NCBI GenBank assembly: GCA_963693085.1
Contig: OY856410.1
Coordinates: forward strand, 888,287,835 to 888,351,834
DNA from: Alisma plantago-aquatica
Lineage: Eukaryota; Streptophyta; Magnoliopsida; Alismatales; Alismataceae
Direction: 5' to 3'
DNA length: 64,000 nucleotides
In this document: positions 57,001 to 64,000 of the stretch, piece by piece
Numbering within the stretch: position 1 is the stretch's first letter
How the letters are laid out: every line of letters begins with the position of its first letter
Notes under the pieces: generated by a model
The model's database searches: none
Seen by the model: only the letters and a program-made list of their open reading frames with translations
Told to the model about the DNA's origin: nothing
Program-made: the position numbers and the translations under genes

Positions 57001-57468
57001 TCCAAATTGAATGAAATAAATTATTATTATGTGAGTAATGTGAAACTTGACTCCCATGAAAATTGGGACCCAAGGAACACGATTCTTAACTTAGATTCGA
57101 CTTTTGGGATTTCTTTTAATGAGTTATATCATAATTAATATATGTGGCCATTAATATCACATTATAACTTAGGTTATCATATTATTTCACTATTATAATT
57201 ATTTCTTATTCATTTATGTTAACATTATCACCAAAAGAATTATGTATGATTATTTGCATGAAATTTATATAATCCATTATGGTCTCATGTGACATATTTT
57301 ATATGTCTATTATTGTCCCATGACTAATGTGAGTACATTAGGATGATTTATACATGCATTAACTCAATAAGGTTATACTAAACCTCATCTAGATCTATCC
57401 TCAACCTTGTTTGGCTATGTCCAAAAAGTCAAACTTCCAAGGTAGGGCCCAAGTTCCGGTATCTTACA
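54043..57468 (-). repeat. 5' LTR of element E
   Basis: It is the partner of 49751-53199, with scattered substitutions and short indels (for example a 12-base difference near 55270). This shows E is older than element D. A TATA-like CTATAAATAA sits at about plus 56147-56156 on the minus strand. Confidence 0.85.
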
Positions 57469-59364
57469 GGTGACATATTAAGTAACAATTTCACTTGTAT
57501 TTCGAAGTTCAACAAGTACATGATTATTTGATCATATAAATGACATCAAGGAGTAACTCCAAAAGGTTCAGAAGAACATAAAATTTCTTGAATATTGTCT
57601 ATTTATCCAAAACAATTCTCAATGCATCATCTTTTAGCACATGAGGAGGTCATAAAATAAGATTTAGAACAAAATAAACCATCAATGTACACATTTTCGG
57701 ATTTTAGACTTTAAACCAAAGAGAGTAAGTCCATTTAATTAGGGATTCATGAGAAAGGTATAGGATAATATATACAAGTTCGAAATCATAGCATATGGCA
57801 ATAAAAAATTCACAAAGTTTTAATTTTTAGGCATGTTAATCAAGTTCAGGAAAAGTTTTAGGGATTTACATGAACAAGTAGGCAAAAGAATGCTATTAAT
57901 GCTATATTACTTGCCTATTATGGTGATAATCATGAGGTCCATTCAACATGCCATGAACAAGCTTCCACATCCTAGACCAGCCCTTTGAAAACCCTAAAAT
58001 CCATGCTCCAAGCAAGATATAACTCCCATGAATAGGACTGGAAAAGAACTTGACAAGATTAGAACCATCTTGAAGAAGTTAGATCTACAACATGCATCAG
58101 CTTGAATCAACATACAAGGCTCCATCCATGTTCATCCCTTCCTTGGAGCTTTCTTCAGTCTATATGGATCCCTCCACTATTCCAAAAACTTGTGGGATGC
58201 TAAAATAGCATGTAGGCTAAAGGGGGAGGATTTTACAATGTGGAGATAGATATAAATGTCCAAACTGCCCCGAATTAGTATTCATAATTACCCTTGGTCA
58301 AATCACGACATCCATTGGTTAAGATTCATTTTCATCAACCCTACTGGATTTCTTATGTGTTTCAAAATCATTCTCATTTTCCAATATGAGGTTTTCAATT
58401 GTCTATCACTTCCATAAGCTAAAAGTCCATTAGTTGAGCACAAGAAGCTCCATCGACCACCAACAACCATAGCCACCATACTATCTTTGGTTGAAACCCT
58501 AATACAACTAAGCTCAAAAGAATGAAACTAATGCAATCTATTAATATACTAATTACCATCATGCATTTGGATATTATACATTCAAATTCCACTTAGGTTT
58601 CCAATTAAGGTGAATTTGCACATTAATCCACAATTGTTAGGAAATTGCATTTCAAGGCAAAAAAAGTAGATTGAGTCTAGACTAGATTTATCTCTTAACT
58701 AATTGATTCTAAAACATGATAAATCATGGAATACATAAGTACAACTATTTTGTAAATATTTTTCACTTAAGTTCTCATGTTATGCTGATTTTTCAACTAA
58801 GTTCACAACTTATACAAAAATTTATGATTCAGGCATCCAAAGTGCAAATTGACTTAAAATAGGACTTCAATTTATTGAATAGAGAGCCAGTTCTTTTTCA
58901 ATCATATAATTACTCACATTAAGCAAGATTAGAGGTCGGAGAGGTAGTATCTTGGTGGAGAAGGAACATGCTCCCTGGAATAGGGACCCAAGTTCGAATC
59001 CCCAATTTTGCACATCAATGCCCCTTGGTCCCATCACACAACCCGACCTCTACAGGAGCTTGAACACTCCCCCAATGTGTGGGTATTTGGGGGGGGGGCA
59101 GGGGTTTACGCCTTCAGTGGGGTCTCACCTAATCATGGCCCATCCTTGGTGGTGGTTCCCACCTATCTAAGAAAGCAAGATTAAAAAGAAAATCAAGATG
59201 AATTTAGGGTCACCATCTCACACCATATGACTTGACCTGGCATTAAAAAAATAGTCCACTATAATTTCTATCAAAAAAATTGTTGTAAATCCAACCTGAC
59301 TGATGTGGACATTTCTATCACACAAAAAATTATAAGTAATTAATCGCAGATTTTACCTAGCCTA
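57469..59364. repeat. Background repeat F, copy 2
   Basis: 57769-57824 matches 6031-6083, and 57825-58931 matches 44743-46600. It is therefore an F copy without elements A and B and shows their target site. It carries a SINE (58932-59172). From 59184 to 59364 I see no clear match to copy 1 and no gene. Confidence 0.7.
58932..59172 (+). mobile_element. tRNA-type SINE with 11-bp target duplication
   Basis: The insertion is bounded by AAGCAAGATTA (58921-58931 and 59173-59183). Near its start are an A-box-like TAGTATCTTGGTGGAGAAGG and a B box AAGTTCGAATCC (58990-59001), the RNA polymerase III promoter layout of tRNA-derived SINEs. The body includes a run of ten G (59089-59098). It is GC-richer than its surroundings and lacks a poly(A) tail. 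An open frame across it is incidental. Confidence 0.85.
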
Positions 59365-59699
59365 TGTAAGACCCCTGGCCTATGTTTTGGGATAAACCTA
59401 TTTTCTTTGGCTTTATTATGTGTTTAGAATATTGTTCTAATCCTTTGGGATGATCTTATAGCTTGTGGAGAGCTTAATTCTCCATTTTGAGCTTGTTTGG
59501 ATGATGTTTGTGCTTTACATACTTATTTTGGGTCAAATTATAATTTACCCGTTTGTGAGGGTTGTCTTGCAATTTTCCACCTCTAGAGCATTCCTTCTCT
59601 TTCTTGGCTTCATGATAGATAACATGATGCCTTGGGATGCCTTGGTTGAGCTTTGGTTAATTGGTGACATCACTAGGAGTGATTAGGGTTTCTAGGGTT

Positions 59700-59980
59700 T
59701 GATGTGTTTCGACCATGTGTACATGTATGGGTGTAGCGACCTATGTTGCGACCTAGGTGTGTTATTAGTGTGTCCTGATCAAGACACTTTTCTTAGACAT
59801 GTTGGATTTGACCTAGGGTGTGTGGTTGAGGTCAATACTATTTGCCTTTTGTGTCTCGACCTAATAGGAGTAGTGAACCCTTGTCTCGACCAGGATGTGT
59901 GGGTGGGTTTGTCTCAACCCCATTTGGGATGTTGTGACGGAGACCATGTTGGGGGTCACCCAAGTAGGTCGAGACCCAAC
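59700..59980 (+). promoter_or_regulatory. CGACC word cluster upstream of the C TATA box
   Basis: Words of the form (TCT)CGACC recur near 59709, 59735, 59747, 59853 and 59884, plus decayed TTGACC and TCAACC forms, mostly in one orientation. One GGTCGAGACC appears at 59967. They lie 140-410 bases before the TATA box. Confidence 0.6.
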
Positions 59981-60114
59981 ATTGGTTTTATCACTATCTT
60001 GCACATAATTCATGGTTTAAGTGGTTGCATGTGTGTTTCTTGGGTGGACAAGTGTCCCTTTGGAGCCCTATCATGTTGACACCTCATCCTTCACCCTACT
60101 TCCCTCCTTCTTTG

Positions 60115-60122
60115 CTATATAA
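60115..60122 (+). promoter_or_regulatory. TATA box of LTR C
   Basis: CTATATAA is followed by CCCTCTTCTCTCC, a pyrimidine stretch like those in LTRs A and B. Confidence 0.55.
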
Positions 60123-61249
60123 CCCTCTTCTCTCCATACAAGCAACTTTTTCAGCCATCTTCTTTCTCCCCTCTTGATTGTTCATCCTTGAATCTTGCTG
60201 GATCAAGAAGAATTGATCTTGGATTTGTTGGTGGTCAAACTCCCCTTGCATGTGGTGCTTGTGGTGATCTTTGCTCATCTCCAACCTTTGTAAGTATATG
60301 CCTTTATTTTGCAATGTTTCCTTTGGATCCCCTACCTCATCTTTTTTACCTTGTCCTTAGACTATGCTTTGACATGGTGGCCGTTCTTGAGAGAGAGCTC
60401 CTCATCACAAGGGTCATAAGCCATGTTTTGACAAGGCAACACCCAAGTGAGAGGAAGTTTCTCCTCTCTTTTCTCCCTTCTTTATTTGGTGCGACCTAGG
60501 ATTCTTTCATGCCCTTTCCTTGATCAAACTTTGACCATGATGTCTTCTCCTTCTTGTGGGATTTTGTAATTGAGAGTGTAGATTTTTGTGGAGCTTCATC
60601 CTCCCTTGGGATCATGTGCTTGGAGCTTGCAATCCTTGGAGTGATCTTCCTTAAGGCTAGTTGTATAACACTTTTCCCTCTCTATTATTACACATTTCAT
60701 ACTTGCATGTTACTGTTTTCTCTCTCTAAACGTGCCCCTTATATGCTAAAAGATGATACCATGCTCTAGAACTTCATTAGTGGTAGTTATCATTCTTGAT
60801 GTGCATGGAATCTGAAACCCTAATTTCTATGAACCGAATTTTGGTGATATGGTGATTTTCCTCCTACCTTTTGACCTTGGTTTTGCTCACATGCTTGATG
60901 GTTGTGTGTCTTGATGTCCTATGGGTTTGGGTTCTATTTTGTAGGTGCTAATCGTGGTTTTCTCTCTCTCTTGTGGAAGGCTCTTTCATGGTAGTTTCAT
61001 GATATAAGTTTTAGGGTTGTTGGTGACCAATTTGCATGAGGTTTCTCCTCCATGTTAAGGATGGATCTCCTTGGTTTTATCTTCTATTTTGGCTGAAGGA
61101 ATCTTCTATTTTTTTCATGCTTTATCCATGTTTTATGATGGACCTTTTCCTGGGTGTTATCTTGATCATTAATGGTCACTCCACCTTTATTTTACCTTGG
61201 GTTGACATACCTTAATATGTATGGTTTTGGGGTCAAGACATTTACCCAT

Positions 61250-61595
61250 GTTGCAGTCGAGACATCACACCTAGTGATGGTAGAGACATCTATCTTTAGG
61301 TTGGACGTGACCCAAGTTTGGTTTTGGTCGAGATAGATCCTTGTTCCTTGAGGTGGTGAGATGTTCTTTCTTGGGTAGTCAAAACCCTAGTTTTGAGATG
61401 GTCGAGACAAGTCTTCCCTTTGGTGTGTCGCGGTCGTGACATCATGGGTGTTGGTCGCGGTTGAGACACCATGGGTGTTGGTGGTCAAGACACCTTGAAG
61501 AGTGGGTGGTCACGACCCATATATGGTGGATGGTCGTGACACATGTATGATGGGTAGTTGAGACATATCTATGATGGGTGGTTGAGACATATACT
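61250..61595 (+). promoter_or_regulatory. GGTCGAGAC word cluster downstream of the C TATA box
   Basis: About a dozen forms of GGTCG(A/T)GAC lie between 61256 and 61590, including AGTCGAGACAT, GGTCGTGACAT, GGTCACGACC and GGTTGAGACAT. They are read mostly opposite to the upstream CGACC words. The weaker forms differ mainly by C-to-T or G-to-A changes. Confidence 0.65.
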
Positions 61596-63556
61596 TGAAC
61601 ACATAATCAACACATGTATATGAGTAATGAATGAGCCATGTATAGTGCCATATGGGTGGTTTATTAATCAACCCTAATCATATTCCTAAACCTTAGTGCG
61701 ATCCAAGAAAGTGGGAGATAATGTACCTAGGGTTTGGTGATGGAATATGGCTATAAAGCCCTAAATGGATTCACTTGTAACCCTAAACCTAATGTTGGAA
61801 ACTATATTGTGCTTGCTTGACTCCTTTTAAGTGATTGCTATATTGTGATGCTTTCTCTCTCCTATTTATAAAACTCCAACCTTGCAGGTGATAAGTATAA
61901 CATGGCTTGTGTATGCTGTGGTGATGGTCATATGATACAAAATGGTGATTATGCATATTGTTGAGGCATAATGTGGTAATGTACATGCACGATTTATGAG
62001 ATTGGGTCCTATGACCTGGTGATGGCTTAATGCCTGTTGTGAGGTGACAACCTCTAGTGATGTGATCGAGGGATTGATATCCCATAGTGATATGACTTGG
62101 TGTTTGCCTTGTGAATGGCAGGGTTACAAGTATCATGTGGTGATAGGGTGACAAGTTCACACCTTATACGTTTTATATCTTCTGAAGTTGTACTATACCC
62201 TTATTCTTGTAGAGTTTGTTATGGCTTTATATGTTGTAATTTGATTGTAGATAAAATATACCCAATTAGCTTAATTAAGCAAGTGTAAACCTAATCATGT
62301 AGGTGTCCTGTGCCATAGATCCTTTCTAGTATCAGCTGTAATTGGTGGATTGGTGAAACAAGTATAACTCAGAGCGCATATTTTGAATATGCGGGGGTGC
62401 AAGTCGAGTACCTCCTTGCATCCACAATTACAGATTGTGTGAGACAACCATGCATGAGTTGATCTCCTTGTGATATGGGTGGCCATGAGTATGCCAATCC
62501 TTATTTTCAGAATGACCATGTGTGCGACTGTTCTTCTATCATCATTACCTATACCAAGGTGGGATAGGTGTGATTATATATATGGATGGCCATGCAGGAG
62601 CTTATCCTTTTGTTGACTATATGTCACCCTTTGTAGTTGACTGATATGTCTCTATAATGTTTTCTATTGTGCTGACGAAGAGGTGTGGGGAGGTCGTGGA
62701 TTCCATCTCTTCCATTGACCTTGTATGGCATTGATTTTAACTTAGGGTGGTATGAATCAAATCCTCGGTGCAATAATAAAATAGGTAACACGGTCGTGTA
62801 GTGTATCTCACTTAGGGTCACATAAAAATAACATTGGTTGAGCCCTTTTGCCTTATCTTTTTACTAATTTCTTGAACTATAAGGCGGTAAGAGAAGTCAA
62901 CTGTTATACATGTTCTTCATATTCCTACTTAGAATATAAGTTGTTCTATTGCTCAGTGATAACTACCTAGTCTTTTTTAATTTTCTCAGTTATTTATGCT
63001 TTAATAGACGTTGGTGGAGACTTATATCTCTCACTGGGACATTTTGTCTCACCCTGTGGATTTCCACATCTTTTAGGTGATCGTGCACAAAGAGGTAGAG
63101 ATTGTGCAGTTGAGGAAGAGTAGCAGCAAGAGAATTAGCTGTTAAAGGCTAGATGTGTTGCTAGTCTTTTGGTGTTAGAGTCCTAGAGTCGTCCTTGTAC
63201 ACTCAGGTCTTTGGGGGTGTTCTCGTTGTGTTTTTTGGATATGTTATTGATACGATGCTTTTGGCTTGTGAGCCATCTATGTAATATATGATATGTGTAT
63301 ATGTACACATGTGTGGAACATGGATCTCATGTTACAAGTTGATGATAGGAATGATGATGTACAATGATGTAAGCACCATGATATATTTGATATATGACAC
63401 ATGTGTCCTATTGAGGACTTATATGTAATTAGTTTTTAGCTTTGGTGCTTTGAGAAAATGTGTTTTTATTTCCTATGTTTTCTATTAAGATGCATGTTTA
63501 GTTTTATTCTAATTCAGTTTTGAGCTCTCTCATCTGTGGCATGTCGGGGCGTCACA

Positions 63557-64000
63557 TCCTATGTACAATTATAGCCACCCACATGCAGACATGTCTTATT
63601 GCAACATAGTTGTTGACACCCATTTTTGTCATCATTGATTAGAGAATATTATGATGCCTAGATGATCACAAGATATTATTTGTATCCTGGTGTAGCCCTA
63701 TTTTAGGGCTCCATCCTGTGCCATTTTGTACCTAAATTGCATCTAAACATGTTAGATTACAAGTCTTTTTCCCCCAATATGATTATCATTGCAAATATGC
63801 TTATGGATGTTCTTTGCACTACTTTTCAGGTACTTGGACCATGATTAGATGGAAGAGAGAGAGAGAGAGAGGGAGTTCTAGGGTTCCCCCACTCAAGGAG
63901 GGACCCAAAGAAGGCCCCAAAGTCTCCTTCAACCTACCTCCAGTGGCCAAGAATCATCCCCAAGCAAAGACATCCGAAAATGACAAAGTCAGAAGTGGAA
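63557..64000. other. Flank of LTR C, possible start of another LTR at 63611
   Basis: TGTTGACACCCATTTTTGTC at 63611 resembles the start of plant gypsy LTRs of the Tat/Athila type, but the rest is outside the window. A (GA)n microsatellite lies at about 63854-63871. No gene is visible. Confidence 0.35.

Larger units (their letters stand above)
49751..57468 (-). mobile_element. Element E: minus-strand LTR retroelement with almost no interior (LARD-like)
   Basis: On the minus strand the 5' LTR is 54043-57468, the interior 53200-54042 and the 3' LTR 49751-53199. Both LTRs start TGTAA(G/C)ATACC. The primer site TGGTATAAGAGCC (plus 54030-54042) directly follows the 5' LTR, and a purine tract AAGGGGTGGGATGT (plus 53200-53213) directly precedes the 3' LTR. 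The interior of ~840 bases has no coding frame. I find no target duplication (AACAA left, GGTGA right), which suggests rearrangement at one edge. Confidence 0.85.
59365..63556 (+). repeat. Element C: solo gypsy LTR (~4.2 kb)
   Basis: It starts TGTAAGACCCC and ends GCGTCACA. The flanks GCCTA and TCCTA give a 4 of 5 target duplication (CCTA), and neither primer site nor purine tract adjoins it, so it is a solo LTR left by LTR-LTR recombination. It is a relative of LTR B: shared blocks lie near its start, at 62360-62600 (GCATATTTTGAATATGCGG and CCATGCATGAG words) and at 63019-63085. Confidence 0.88.

Noticed and set aside
58952..59170. 72-residue open frame over the SINE
   Set aside because: The insertion has pol III boxes and a target duplication. 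The frame starts inside the tRNA-like head and has no protein features.
59465..60499. Cys/Leu-rich plus-strand frames in LTR C (59465-59686, 59699-60079, 60188-60499)
   Set aside because: They cross the promoter and word clusters of a solo LTR, and no domain is recognisable. The repeated residues reflect the CGACC words.
63611..64000. Calling a new Tat/Athila element at the window end
   Set aside because: Only the first bases resemble such an LTR and no second LTR, primer site or coding region is visible, so it is only noted as possible.

Overview
This window is nuclear DNA of a flowering plant with a large, repeat-rich genome. Everything I can identify in it is transposable-element sequence. 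I see no host protein-coding gene, no free-standing tRNA or rRNA gene, no CRISPR array and no bacterial signal. The evidence is plant-type Ty3/gypsy chromovirus and Ty1/copia proteins, tRNA-Met primer sites, a plant L1-type LINE with a DUF4283 ORF1, a tRNA-type SINE, and a Cassandra TRIM whose LTRs carry 5S rRNA sequence.

Layout. (A) 1-6030 is the 3' end of a Tekay/Del-like chromovirus: an integrase-chromodomain ORF, a polypurine tract and a 4.4 kb LTR holding an array of perfect palindromes. (B) 6084-44737 is one gypsy element with ~5 kb LTRs and a perfect TTTAA target duplication. It is split by two later insertions. The first is a SIRE/Maximus-like copia element (8542-23455, TSD GATAA) in the 5' LTR. 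The second is a degenerate gypsy element D (26794-37936, TSD AGTTA) in the internal region. The copia 3' LTR itself holds the Cassandra TRIM (16981-17818) and an almost full-length LINE (17920-23315, 16-bp TSD). Nesting is therefore four levels deep, and sister LTRs serve as empty-site controls for the copia, Cassandra and LINE insertions. (F) The old background into which A and B inserted survives at 6031-6083 and 44743-46600, and a second copy lies at 57469-59364. It carries a truncated LINE on the minus strand and a SINE with an 11-bp TSD. (E) 49751-57468 is a minus-strand LTR element with 3.4 kb LTRs and only ~0.8 kb of non-coding interior. (C) 59365-63556 is a solo LTR related to B. The window ends in flank that may contain the first bases of another LTR (63611).

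Almost all coding regions are dead, with many nonsense codons and frame changes. The LINE ORF1 and the gypsy integrase ORF are still open. There is no operon logic here: the structure is successive insertion into older elements.

The most interesting signal is not a gene. Several unrelated elements (gypsy A, B and C, the copia, and the LINE 3' UTR) each carry their own cluster of short CpG-containing words built on a GACCG/CGACC-like core, as hairpins or in two orientations. In B and C the word points one way upstream of the TATA box and the opposite way downstream. In A it is a dense array of palindromes, nine of them identical over 20 bases. D and E show no obvious equivalent. I propose, as inference only, that these are element-specific regulatory or RNA-pairing modules that diversify faster than the rest of the LTR.
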